A stretch of DNA of 46,065 nt from assembly GCA_031556065.1 (NCBI GenBank), contig JAVBTR010000003.1, positions 1 to 46,065 on the forward strand, read 5' to 3'. The position numbers and the translations under genes were made by a program. Below are positions 1 to 7,237 of this stretch, piece after piece. Position 1 is the first letter of the stretch, and every line of letters starts with the position of its first letter. The DNA is from JAVBTR01 sp031556065. GTDB lineage: Bacteria > Bacillota > Clostridia > Christensenellales > Aristaeellaceae. The notes beneath the pieces are model-generated. The model had not been told where the DNA came from. It was given only the letters and a program-made list of their open reading frames with translations, and ran no database searches.

Positions 1-26
1 CAGACCATCAACAAACCCCGGGAGGT

Positions 27-221
27 ATCGGAGGGTCAAACCCTCCGATTTTCATTCCGAAATCGGCGACATGTGCGGCGATTTTCGGTGGAATTTCGTA
101 GAAATTCCTACCTTGCCCGAACAAATGACCGTAAAATCGAAGATTTTACAGTGCAGTGAGGGAAATCCCTCGTGCGACACAGGTGTCGCACGAAAGCGTC
201 GACTTTGTCGACGCGCTGAAA
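27..221. repeat. Tandem hairpin array, left copy
   Basis: This is a noncoding run of back-to-back short-loop palindromes. They are a 10-bp stem with loop CAA (27-49), an imperfect stem (57-88), a GGAATTTC/GAAATTCC stem with loop GTA (87-112), GTAAAATC-GAA-GATTTTAC (131-149), GAGGGA-AA-TCCCTC (158-171), CGTGCGACAC-AG-GTGTCGCACG (171-192) and GCGTCGAC-TTT-GTCGACGC (196-214). Positions 79-221 recur in inverted orientation at 45895-46065. Open frames across it are artefacts of the palindromes. It is probably a multicopy intergenic element; its function is unknown. Confidence 0.85.
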
Positions 222-260
222 GCAATAGCTCCGGCCAATGTTGCCGGAGCTTTTGCTTTC
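218..260 (+). terminator. Terminator-like hairpin beside left repeat
   Basis: The stem GAAAGCAATAGCTCCGGC pairs with GCCGGAGCTTTTGCTTTC across loop CAATGTT. The central 8 bp (GCTCCGGC/GCCGGAGC) are perfect and the flanking AAAGCAA/TTGCTTT also pairs. The 3' side carries TTTTGCTTTC on the plus strand. It sits directly after the stop codon of the minus-strand dehydrogenase, so it may act in both directions. Confidence 0.6.
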
Positions 261-1256
261 TTAATAGGCAAGAATTCTCTCCCAAATGGTTTCTTCCAGC
301 GCAATGCCTTTAAGCATGTTTTCCTGGCGTATTTGCTGCTCCTTTTCGCTGGGGTACAGGATGCGTGCCCCATCCTGTACCGGAATAGACTTTTTCACAT
401 CCTCAATAATTCTCTCCACGGCGTTATCCGCCATAGTTCCGTCTGGTACCTTCATAGCGATAAAGAGCTGGGAAACGCCATATTCTTCCCTGTTGTTTTT
501 ACCAATATCGCAAACAGAATTCCCACCGGATAATGAAGCCAGCATCATATCCATCAAGATTGAAAAACCGGAACCTTTCCAGTAACCGATAGGCAGCACG
601 CGGCCTGTTTCGATAATTTCTCCAGGGTCACAGGTCATATCCCCCTGAATATTGTATCCGCCCGGCAAGGGCAGCTGCGCTTTTTGCATTTCCGCTTTTT
701 GCATGGCCCCATAAGAATATTGGGCCATAGCGGCATCCACCAGCACATAGCCTTGCCCATGAGGTACACATAGAATAAGTGGGTTGTTTCCAATGCGGTG
801 ATCCTTAGCGCCCCAGGCTGGCATGTTAGGTGCGGTGTTCGTCCAACAAATTCCGGCGAAACCAGCCCTGGCAGCCTGAATTCCATAGGCGCCCCCCCGC
901 ATCCAGTGGTTTGTATTGCTAAGGGCCACACAGCCTACCCCATACGCCCCCGCCAATGCCATGGCCCTGTCCATGCAATTGGCGGCATTGGTATTGCCCA
1001 TGCCAAGCTGCCCATCCCACTGCTCCATGGCACCTAACCCCAAGCGTTTTACCGGGCGTTTATCTGGGAGAATATACCCTTTTTGCAAAAAATCCATAAT
1101 CACAGCAAACCGGTTAGCCCCATGGGATACAATGCCGTCAAGGCTGTTCTGTGCCAGGTTTTCGGCCGAGCGCCGAGCTATATCTTCAGGCACACCCCAT
1201 TTAAGCAATTTCTCACCCATTGTGGCTTCCAGTTCATCCGCATATATCCGTATCAT
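261..1256 (-). CDS. dlgD: 2,3-diketo-L-gulonate reductase (DlgD/YiaK type)
   Basis: This 331-residue protein is of the malate/L-lactate dehydrogenase-2 family (NAD(P)H oxidoreductases, cytoplasmic). Segments recall E. coli YiaK/DlgD closely: SHGANRF with the probable catalytic His45, LGAMEQWD, SNTNHWMRGGAYG, GICWTNT, PAWGAKDHRIGNNPLI, PIGYWKGSGFSILMDM and EEYGVSQLFIA. The length equals the family norm. YiaK reduces 2,3-diketo-L-gulonate to 3-dehydro-L-gulonate in L-ascorbate/L-gulonate breakdown. The gene is the last of the LacI-controlled module and overlaps the end of the GH32 gene by 23 bp, implying translational coupling. The start at 1256 keeps the conserved N-terminus; an internal Met13 is the alternative. 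No other gulonate-pathway gene is in the window, so the physiological substrate may differ from that of E. coli. Confidence 0.85.
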   Translation of the reverse strand: MIRIYADELEATMGEKLLKWGVPEDIARRSAENLAQNSLDGIVSHGANRFAVIMDFLQKGYILPDKRPVKRLGLGAMEQWDGQLGMGNTNAANCMDRAMALAGAYGVGCVALSNTNHWMRGGAYGIQAARAGFAGICWTNTAPNMPAWGAKDHRIGNNPLILCVPHGQGYVLVDAAMAQYSYGAMQKAEMQKAQLPLPGGYNIQGDMTCDPGEIIETGRVLPIGYWKGSGFSILMDMMLASLSGGNSVCDIGKNNREEYGVSQLFIAMKVPDGTMADNAVERIIEDVKKSIPVQDGARILYPSEKEQQIRQENMLKGIALEETIWERILAY

Positions 1257-2748
1257 TCACATCTGCATCCTTTTCCATACTTTTAATTCTCCATATCATG
1301 CCACCCGCAATGGCCAGCTTTTCTTTAGGATGATCCACCCGCAGCACTATGCCAACGCTTTGAGCGGCCGAAAAAATGCTGGCTGAATGAACTGCCCTAT
1401 AGCCCCCGGCGAACAGCTCCACAGAGCTTTGATCCACCAGCAGATGGACCCGCGCAAGGCCCCTTTCCTCCGGCCAGGGCCCCTGAGAGCAGCCCCGGCT
1501 ATTTTCATAGGCCTTAGTCCGGTTTAAGGAAAGACTATGCCCGTGAAAATCCATTCCCACCACCAACGAACGGCCTTCCCCCAGCTCTATTTCCAGCTCC
1601 GCCCCTTTGGCACAAGTAGCAGCTGTGTCGATATCTAAGATCATTTCAAAAGCGCTTGAAGGATGAAAGGGCAGTTCATAGCAGTCTCTAACAAGCATAG
1701 CAGGGATCGCTTCAGGTGCCTGGCGCAAAGCTTCAAGCGCCGGTAGCGGCCGAAAAACAAGCCTGCCCAAATCATCCAGTTCAAGCTCTCGGGGCGCTGT
1801 CAAATAGCCGCACCAGCCTTCGTTTTGTGTGGGAAAGCCGTCTGTGTGCCAAGGCATCCACGGCCAGGTTCCCGCCCAGAAAATCAGAGCACGCTTTCCG
1901 TTTGCCTGCCGCAGGGTTTGCCCGGCATACGAATCCGGCCCATAATCGCTGACACCCAGATGCTCACAAACAAAGCGGCCTTGAACATAATCCAAATAAC
2001 CTACCTTGTACAAATTATGTCCTATCCTGGCTCCTATGGGCGAAAACATGAAAACGGTCTTCCCGTTTATTTCAAATAAATCCGGGCATTCCCACATGCT
2101 CCCCTGGTTTTCATCCGCCTCATCCATCACATTAACAAACTGCCAGTTCAACAAATCCTCGGACCCATATAAAAGCGCCGCGCCCCGTTCGTCTCGTTTG
2201 CTGCAGCAAAGCAGGTAGTATTTATCCCCATGCTGCCATACTTTCGGGTCCCGAAAATTGGCGCCATCGAAGCCAGGCGGCGGCATGGGAATAACCGGGT
2301 TGCCCTGATACTTCACAAAATGAACACCATCCTCGCTAATAGCCAGGCATTGGCTCTGGACCCGTATGGGGCCGCTGGTATCAGACCCAGTATAAAGCAA
2401 ATACAGCTTGCCGTCTTTTTCAATGGCTGTTCCCGAAAAGCAGCCGTTGCCCCGCTCATAGGTTTCACTGGGCGCTAAAGCCAAGGGCAAATGCTCCCAG
2501 TGAAGCATGTCGCTGCTAACAGCATGGCCCCAATGCATAGGGCCCCATTGAGTGCAAAAGGGGTGATGCTGGTAAAACAAGTGGTACTGGCCCTTATAAT
2601 AAATCAGCCCATTGGGATCGTTAATCCACCCTGCCGGGGGCATAAAATGCCAATTTTGCCGCAGGACTCCCTTTGCCACGCTTTCCCGGGTTTTCGAAAG
2701 GGCGTTTTCCGCCCGCTTAAGGGCTCTTTCATGTGTATCGTTTTTCAT
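1234..2748 (-). CDS. GH32 beta-fructosidase / sucrose-6-phosphate hydrolase-like
   Basis: This 504-residue glycoside hydrolase of family 32 hydrolyses terminal beta-fructosyl bonds in sucrose, sucrose-6-phosphate or fructo-oligosaccharides. The WINDPNG block with the nucleophile Asp44, the RDP block (Asp167) that stabilises the transition state, and WECPDLF with acid/base Glu220 are all present. A five-bladed propeller is followed by a C-terminal beta-sandwich (about 370-490). There is no signal peptide, so it acts in the cytosol on imported sugar. The ATG overlaps the stop of the upstream permease (ATGA-type junction), showing co-transcription and coupling. With an ABC importer rather than a PTS, unphosphorylated fructo-oligosaccharides are the likelier substrate. 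The exact substrate cannot be read from sequence. Confidence 0.92.
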   Translation of the reverse strand: MKNDTHERALKRAENALSKTRESVAKGVLRQNWHFMPPAGWINDPNGLIYYKGQYHLFYQHHPFCTQWGPMHWGHAVSSDMLHWEHLPLALAPSETYERGNGCFSGTAIEKDGKLYLLYTGSDTSGPIRVQSQCLAISEDGVHFVKYQGNPVIPMPPPGFDGANFRDPKVWQHGDKYYLLCCSKRDERGAALLYGSEDLLNWQFVNVMDEADENQGSMWECPDLFEINGKTVFMFSPIGARIGHNLYKVGYLDYVQGRFVCEHLGVSDYGPDSYAGQTLRQANGKRALIFWAGTWPWMPWHTDGFPTQNEGWCGYLTAPRELELDDLGRLVFRPLPALEALRQAPEAIPAMLVRDCYELPFHPSSAFEMILDIDTAATCAKGAELEIELGEGRSLVVGMDFHGHSLSLNRTKAYENSRGCSQGPWPEERGLARVHLLVDQSSVELFAGGYRAVHSASIFSAAQSVGIVLRVDHPKEKLAIAGGMIWRIKSMEKDADVNDTDICG

Positions 2749-3590
2749 CCTTTCACCGCCCCGGCTGTAATACCATCTACAATATAGCGCTGGAAGAACG
2801 CATAAAACATGAGCTCCGGCACAATGATCAGCACACTGGCCGCAATGGTGCCGCCATAGTTGGTGGCGTATTCTCCCTTAAACAAAGAGGCGGTAAGTGA
2901 AAGTGTAAAATTCTTGCGGCTGTCAATCAAGATAGAAGCAAGGGGAAATTCGTTCATAATATGCAGGGTGCTAAAAACAATAAGGGTGGCAAACACTGGC
3001 TTTGCCATAGGCAATACCACCCGTGTACTCAGCTGGAATAAATTACACCCGTCAATAAGGGCGGCTTCATCCACCTCTTTGGGTAAATCCTTTAAAAAAG
3101 ATACCATCAGCAGGGTGTTAAATGAAATGGATGTGGCAATATAGGGCAGCACCAACCCACAAAGGTTATCCCGCAGCCCTATATTTGATGTGATTCGGTA
3201 AATGGGAAAAAGTAAAATAAAGCTGGAAATGGTAAGCCCTGCAATAAGGTACAGGTAAAGCCCGTTTTTCACCTTAGGCCGAAAGACCAGCTTAGCCAAA
3301 GCAAAACTGGACATGAAGCAGATAACCATCTGAGCGGTTACCGCCACAGCAGCCACAAAAAGGGTATTGGCATACATACGTATAAAATCCACCTTAGCCA
3401 GCGCCTGAGCGTAATTATCAAACCGAAAGGCCGTTGGCAGCGCGATTGGGTTGTTTAAGATAGACGAATTGTCTTTAAAGGATAAAAAGATCATCCATAG
3501 AAAAGGAAAAAGCGCAAAGAGTGTTACCAAAATCATCAAAGAATATAAAACAACCTTCACCCAGCGCCTCATCCCGATATTCCGATTCAT
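2745..3590 (-). CDS. CUT1 sugar ABC transporter permease, MalG type
   Basis: This inner permease subunit has 281 residues and about six membrane segments. The EAA-loop, which docks the ATPase, is visible as KEVDEAALIDGCNLFQLSTR, followed by VVLPMAKPVFATL. The C-terminus ends in GITAGAVKG, typical of MalG-like subunits. The chosen ATG at 3590 has a GGGAGG ribosome-binding site 7 bases upstream; longer frames starting at 3680 would overlap the preceding permease and lack such a site. It partners the MalF-type permease (3631-4509) and the binding protein (4622-5899). No ATPase gene lies nearby, so a shared MsmX-like ATPase elsewhere is expected from what is known of Firmicutes CUT1 systems. Confidence 0.9.
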   Translation of the reverse strand: MNRNIGMRRWVKVVLYSLMILVTLFALFPFLWMIFLSFKDNSSILNNPIALPTAFRFDNYAQALAKVDFIRMYANTLFVAAVAVTAQMVICFMSSFALAKLVFRPKVKNGLYLYLIAGLTISSFILLFPIYRITSNIGLRDNLCGLVLPYIATSISFNTLLMVSFLKDLPKEVDEAALIDGCNLFQLSTRVVLPMAKPVFATLIVFSTLHIMNEFPLASILIDSRKNFTLSLTASLFKGEYATNYGGTIAASVLIIVPELMFYAFFQRYIVDGITAGAVKG

Positions 3591-3630
3591 ATCCAAGCCT
3601 CCCAAATGAATTTGCATTTGCCTTGCGGCT

Positions 3631-4509
3631 TCATTCTTCTTTCTGACGGCTGGCCCGCAGATACAGGGTGGACAGGCCAAAACAAATCAAAAAAATGATA
3701 ACGGCCATGGACATACCGTATCCGTACTCCCTGTTAATAAAGGTGGTATTATAGCTATAGGTCACCATGGTTTCGGAATAATGGTTAGGCCCGCCCCCAG
3801 TAAGCTGCAGCACTACCTCGAAAATTTTAAGGGTACCGTTAATCACCAAAATAATAACAATGGTGAAAGTGCTCTTGATCATAGGAAGGGTAATGTGGCG
3901 CATTTTTTGCCAGGCAGACGCGCCATCGATCATGGCAGATTCGTATAGCTCTTCCGGCACCATTTTGAGCCCTGCCACAAAGATGGTTGTCATATACCCT
4001 AATTGCTGCCAAATATAAATGACCGCCACGGTATAAGGTGTTAATGTCAGGCCGCCTATCCATTGCTGCTTTAAAACCTTAAGGCCCATTAAATCAAGAA
4101 AAGCATTCAGGCAGCCCAAGGTCGGATCGAAAATAAAGGTCCAAATAATCCCCACAATAATAGGCGCCATAATGTTGGGTGAAAACACAATGGCCTTGCT
4201 GGCTGCCGCCCCCTTTAGTTTTACATTGAGCAGGTTGGCCACCAAAAAAGCCAGCGGAATAAGCACCACAAGGGCGCAAAGCATAATAATCATGGAATTT
4301 TGCACCGCCCGCCCGAACATGGGGTTTTGAAACAGCCGCCGGTAATTGGAAAACCAGATAAATTGCGCCTTGCCGATACCGGAATATTTCGTAAGGCTAT
4401 AATAAAAAGAAATGAAGATGGGCATGATAATATACACGCTGTATATCAGCACAGCGGGAAGCATCATAATCGCCAAATTCCTTTTTTTACTGAACCAATG
4501 CATAGGCAT
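3631..4509 (-). CDS. CUT1 sugar ABC transporter permease, MalF/UgpA type
   Basis: This permease subunit has about 292 residues and six predicted membrane segments. The EAA motif appears as EELYESAMIDGASAWQKMRH followed by ITLPMIKSTF. A conserved GGGPNHYSETMVTYSY segment near the C-terminus is typical of the MalF/UgpA group. Three in-frame ATGs lie close together at 4515, 4509 and 4503; AAGG and GGAG ribosome-binding sequences best support 4509 or 4503. It is transcribed after the binding-protein gene and before the MalG-type gene. The 112-bp gap on its 5' side contains a large stem-loop element (4541-4613) that may set relative expression of binding protein and permeases. Confidence 0.9.
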   Translation of the reverse strand: MPMHWFSKKRNLAIMMLPAVLIYSVYIIMPIFISFYYSLTKYSGIGKAQFIWFSNYRRLFQNPMFGRAVQNSMIIMLCALVVLIPLAFLVANLLNVKLKGAAASKAIVFSPNIMAPIIVGIIWTFIFDPTLGCLNAFLDLMGLKVLKQQWIGGLTLTPYTVAVIYIWQQLGYMTTIFVAGLKMVPEELYESAMIDGASAWQKMRHITLPMIKSTFTIVIILVINGTLKIFEVVLQLTGGGPNHYSETMVTYSYNTTFINREYGYGMSMAVIIFLICFGLSTLYLRASRQKEE

Positions 4510-4540
4510 CTCCATCCTTCATTCAAAGTAGAACCGCTAT

Positions 4541-4613
4541 GGGACTGTGGCAATAAGAGACAAGGCGCGGCAAGGGCGGAGCCCCAGTGCGTTTCTTTTA
4601 TTGCCACAGTCCT
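4541..4613. repeat. Inverted-repeat element (MITE/REP-like) between importer genes
   Basis: Perfect 15-bp arms GGACTGTGGCAATAA (4542-4556) and TTATTGCCACAGTCC (4598-4612) enclose a GC-rich 41-base core containing a smaller GGGC/GCCC hairpin. There is no T-tract after it on the minus strand, so it is not a simple terminator. Its self-contained shape suggests a small mobile or REP-like element inserted between cistrons. It could also protect the binding-protein mRNA from 3' decay. Confidence 0.6.
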
Positions 4614-4621
4614 AAGACCTT

Positions 4622-5899
4622 TTACTGCTGGGCAGCTACGGTATCAATGTTATCCAGAGCTTGTTCAGGCGTGTAGATCCCGCTCATTGTGCCATAAAGC
4701 GCATCATACAGAGCGCTTTGCACGGCGCTGGGAACGATCATGTCCGGGCCCGCGCTGGGACTTTTCCATGCGGCGTCGGCCATGGTTGCCAGCATGGCGT
4801 TATACGCAGGAATAGTGGATACCACACTGCCGGTGTAATTGATGGTAGGAACAGCACCGTTTGCCACCAGAATATCGGCGGCATCCTGGCTATAATAGAA
4901 ATCGAGGAACGCGTAAACGGCGGCCAGCTTTGCGGGATCTTCCGCTACTTTGGCGCTTACACATAAGGGCGAAGAGGGAATTTGCATGCCAATGGTCTGC
5001 TCCCCTACACCGTCTTCAAAGACAGGGCCCCACCAGAAACCGATATCATCGCCCAGCTTGGCCAGTGCCTTGCCGCCGGCTGCCCAGCTGCCGGAATCCA
5101 ATATAGCGCCTTTGCCTTCGCTGAAAAATTCAACACACTGGTCGTAATCGATAGTGGTGATATTGGGGCTGAAGGCACCGTGCTGCGCCAAGGTTTGAAG
5201 CTTTTCAAAGTAAGCTGTAAATTCAGGGTTGTTAAACTTCGCTTCGCCTTTTAAAATGGTTGGCACGGTTTCATAGTAACCATAACGCGCCCAGGCTGTC
5301 AAGAAGGTCCAGCAGCTGTGGGGTGTTTTAGCGCCGCTTAAGAAGGTGGGGATACCGGCGGCATTTAAAACATCCACCATGGCCAGTAATTCATCAAAGG
5401 TGGTGCCCTGGGTAGGCGGAGTAAGACCGTTGGCTTCAAAAACAGCTTTGTTTACCCAAAAGCCTTTGACCTGGGCCTGATAGGGCACGCCATATTGGAT
5501 ACCTTCTTGCACAAAGTTGGCCGTAAGGTTTGGCAAGATATGGCCGCCATTTTCGGAGGTGGCCAGGTAATCGCTCATGTCCAGCAAATAACCTTCCGCT
5601 GCCAGTTCTTTGGCAACGGCATTGGTTACCCAGAAAATATCGGGCAGGTTATTGCTTTCAGCAGCAAGGGTTACCTTTTTCATTTGCTCTTCGGAGCCGT
5701 TGTTCCCGATATATTCCATTTTAATATCGGGGTTAGCTTGGACGAATGCATCCCAAATTGCATTAAAAGTAGGTTCGTTGGAGATGTCTGCCAGATGCAG
5801 CATAAAGCTGACCTCTGTAACCCCTTCACTTGCATTAGCAGTGCCGATGCAACCAATGCATAAGGTAAGTGCCAAAACCAGGGTAAGTAGTTTCCTCAT
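4622..5899 (-). CDS. Sugar ABC transporter solute-binding protein (CUT1)
   Basis: This extracellular sugar-binding protein has 425 residues and belongs to the SBP family 1 (MalE/UgpB-like) group. It starts with a signal peptide (MRKLLTLVLALTLCIGCIG) ending near ANA-SEG. A Cys is present but the LCIGC context is a poor lipobox, so the membrane anchor is uncertain. The mature part shows the fold's usual features, such as EEQMKKVTLAAESNNLPDIF and GKGAILDSGSW. The ATG at 5899 has GGGAGG eight bases upstream; the in-frame ATG at 5920 lies too close to that site. It is the first gene of the LacI-regulated module, 63 bases downstream of a perfect operator palindrome. The neighbouring GH32 gene suggests a fructo-oligosaccharide or sucrose ligand. 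Confidence 0.9.
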   Translation of the reverse strand: MRKLLTLVLALTLCIGCIGTANASEGVTEVSFMLHLADISNEPTFNAIWDAFVQANPDIKMEYIGNNGSEEQMKKVTLAAESNNLPDIFWVTNAVAKELAAEGYLLDMSDYLATSENGGHILPNLTANFVQEGIQYGVPYQAQVKGFWVNKAVFEANGLTPPTQGTTFDELLAMVDVLNAAGIPTFLSGAKTPHSCWTFLTAWARYGYYETVPTILKGEAKFNNPEFTAYFEKLQTLAQHGAFSPNITTIDYDQCVEFFSEGKGAILDSGSWAAGGKALAKLGDDIGFWWGPVFEDGVGEQTIGMQIPSSPLCVSAKVAEDPAKLAAVYAFLDFYYSQDAADILVANGAVPTINYTGSVVSTIPAYNAMLATMADAAWKSPSAGPDMIVPSAVQSALYDALYGTMSGIYTPEQALDNIDTVAAQQ

Positions 5900-5961
5900 T
5901 TTTTGTTTCCTCCCTTTCATTTATCATTGAAGCCCAGTGGGCTGCAAATCCTTTTTCATAA

Positions 5962-5985
5962 ATTTCCGAAAGCGCTTTCGGAAAT
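5962..5985. promoter_or_regulatory. Perfect LacI-family operator upstream of fructan module
   Basis: A perfect 24-bp palindrome has half-site ATTTCCGAAAGC and core GAAAGCGCTTTC. It lies 63 bases upstream of the binding-protein start codon. The same core recurs in front of the LacI gene at 7072-7083, so the adjacent LacI-type regulator is the likely ligand. The core also resembles a catabolite-control (cre) site, so CcpA is an alternative binder. Confidence 0.85.
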
Positions 5986-6003
5986 GATTAAAAAAATAAT
6001 GCT

Positions 6004-6035
6004 GGAAAAATGGGGATGCGCAGACTCACATCCCC
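6004..6035 (-). terminator. Intrinsic terminator after LacI gene
   Basis: On the minus strand GGGGATG pairs with CATCCCC and is followed by ATTTTTCC, a few bases after the LacI stop codon. It separates the regulator transcript from the operator-controlled sugar module. Confidence 0.75.
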
Positions 6036-6043
6036 GCCTTTTT

Positions 6044-7036
6044 TCATGTACTGTGCCGCTGTACTAACCGACAATCCAGTCTCTTCACCTTCTCCGGATT
6101 CTTCTCTTCAATGGCTTCCACCAGCATTTTAACGGCCAGATCGCTGGTTTCGTAGGGCTTGGTATCCACAGAGGTTAATTGAGGATAACAGGCCAGCGCC
6201 ATATCCGTGTTGTTGGCGCCTACTACAGATATCTGCCCTGGCACTCTATAACCCATGTGGTGAAGAGCGTGAATACAGCCTACTGCCGTAGGGTCTACGG
6301 AGCAGATAATAGCGTCCGTTTCAGGGTGCTCCCGCATCAATGCCTGTGTAGCAGTATACCCTGCTTCAAAATCGTGTGGGCTATGATATTCCAATATCTG
6401 TTTTCCCAACCCAACCCGCTCCATACCGGTACGGTAACCCAAGCGTTTTTGCTCTTCGCTTAAGGTAGGCGCACCACCCAAAAAAGCCAGGTTTCTACGG
6501 CCCTTGGAATACAATAGCCGCACCACATCCGCGAACGCCGCACATTCATCATTGATAATGCCGAAAAAGTTTGCCTCGGGCAACAGTGCGTTCAGCACCA
6601 CACAAGGCAGCGTCAGAAATTTAGCCGCCAAAATACTGTGATAAGGTTCACCTGCAAATACCGAACCAGTAAAAACGATGCCATCCACCTGCCGACTCAG
6701 GAGCATTTCGATGTACTCATCCAAACGGTCCGGCTTGCCAGCCAGACTGCACACAATGGCGCTGTACCCTTGCTGGCTAAGGCAATATTCCGTTTGATGT
6801 ACCAGATTAGCATGGTGAGAAGCCCGTAAATCTACCGCTACAATGCCCACCGTTTTACTTAATTTGCTGGCCAATCCCCTGGCCAACTGGCTGGGTGCGT
6901 AACCGGATTTCTCCAACACGGCTTGAATCTTTGCCCTCGTAGCCACACTGACCTCACCTTTGCTGTTAAGCACACGGGAAACCGTTGTAATGGAAACGCC
7001 TGCTTCTTTGGCGATATCATAAATCGTAAGTGACAT
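6044..7036 (-). CDS. LacI-family transcriptional regulator
   Basis: This 330-residue DNA-binding regulator begins with an N-terminal LacI helix-turn-helix (TIYDIAKEAGVSITTVSRVL, about residues 4-23) and the hinge helix region SQLARGLASKLSKTVGIV. A periplasmic-binding-protein-like sensor domain follows. The ATG at 7036 has an AAGGAG site seven bases upstream; an upstream in-frame start at 7108 would place the operator inside the coding sequence and adds a sequence absent from the family. It probably represses the binding protein-permease-GH32-DlgD operon through the palindrome at 5962-5985 and itself through 7072-7083. It has its own promoter and is bracketed by terminators. Its inducer is probably a fructose-containing sugar or phosphate, inferred from neighbours only. 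Confidence 0.93.
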   Translation of the reverse strand: MSLTIYDIAKEAGVSITTVSRVLNSKGEVSVATRAKIQAVLEKSGYAPSQLARGLASKLSKTVGIVAVDLRASHHANLVHQTEYCLSQQGYSAIVCSLAGKPDRLDEYIEMLLSRQVDGIVFTGSVFAGEPYHSILAAKFLTLPCVVLNALLPEANFFGIINDECAAFADVVRLLYSKGRRNLAFLGGAPTLSEEQKRLGYRTGMERVGLGKQILEYHSPHDFEAGYTATQALMREHPETDAIICSVDPTAVGCIHALHHMGYRVPGQISVVGANNTDMALACYPQLTSVDTKPYETSDLAVKMLVEAIEEKNPEKVKRLDCRLVQRHST

Positions 7037-7070
7037 GACGTTCTCCTTCATCTTTCGTTTCAGGAAGCTA

Positions 7071-7084
7071 TGAAAGCGCTTTCG
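7071..7084. promoter_or_regulatory. Second operator/cre-like site in LacI leader
   Basis: The 12-bp palindrome GAAAGCGCTTTC is identical to the core of the site at 5962-5985. It lies about 15-20 bases downstream of the predicted -10 box of the LacI promoter and 36 bases before the start codon, which fits autoregulation. TGAAAGCGCTTTCG is also close to a cre consensus, so CcpA is possible. Confidence 0.75.
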
Positions 7085-7098
7085 GTCTTTGTAAATAT

Positions 7099-7127
7099 AT
7101 ATTACCAAGCATCAACATTAAACGCAA
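7099..7127 (-). promoter_or_regulatory. Candidate sigma-A promoter for LacI gene
   Basis: On the minus strand, -35 TTGCGT (7122-7127) and -10 TAATAT (7099-7104) are separated by 17 bases. The position fits the downstream operator and start codon. Confidence 0.55.
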
Positions 7128-7185
7128 TTGGCAAGTTGAATGAATTTTGGGGATATTTTTATTTATTATGACGAATCGAAGTTTC

Positions 7186-7221
7186 AAAAAAGCATGGAAT
7201 CTGTCCGACGCCATGCTTTTT
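7186..7221. terminator. Bidirectional intrinsic terminator after GH43-like gene
   Basis: AAAAAGCATGG pairs perfectly with CCATGCTTTTT over a 13-base loop, giving T-runs on both strands. On the minus strand it ends the GH51-GH43 transcript before the LacI promoter. Confidence 0.85.
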
Positions 7222-7237
7222 GCTATATTCCCTGTGC

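Noticed and set aside
27..221. CRISPR array
   Set aside because: The palindromes differ from one another, are not a repeated unit with spacers, and no cas genes are present.
71..373. Overlapping open frames in several phases at the left end, up to 125 residues
   Set aside because: They read through the palindromic array and the end of the dehydrogenase gene, lack ribosome-binding sites and recur in the inverted copy, so they are artefacts of the repeat.
3591..3680. N-terminal extension of the MalG-type permease with CPPCICGP
   Set aside because: It overlaps the upstream permease gene out of frame, is not typical of the family, and the ATG at 3590 has a strong ribosome-binding site.
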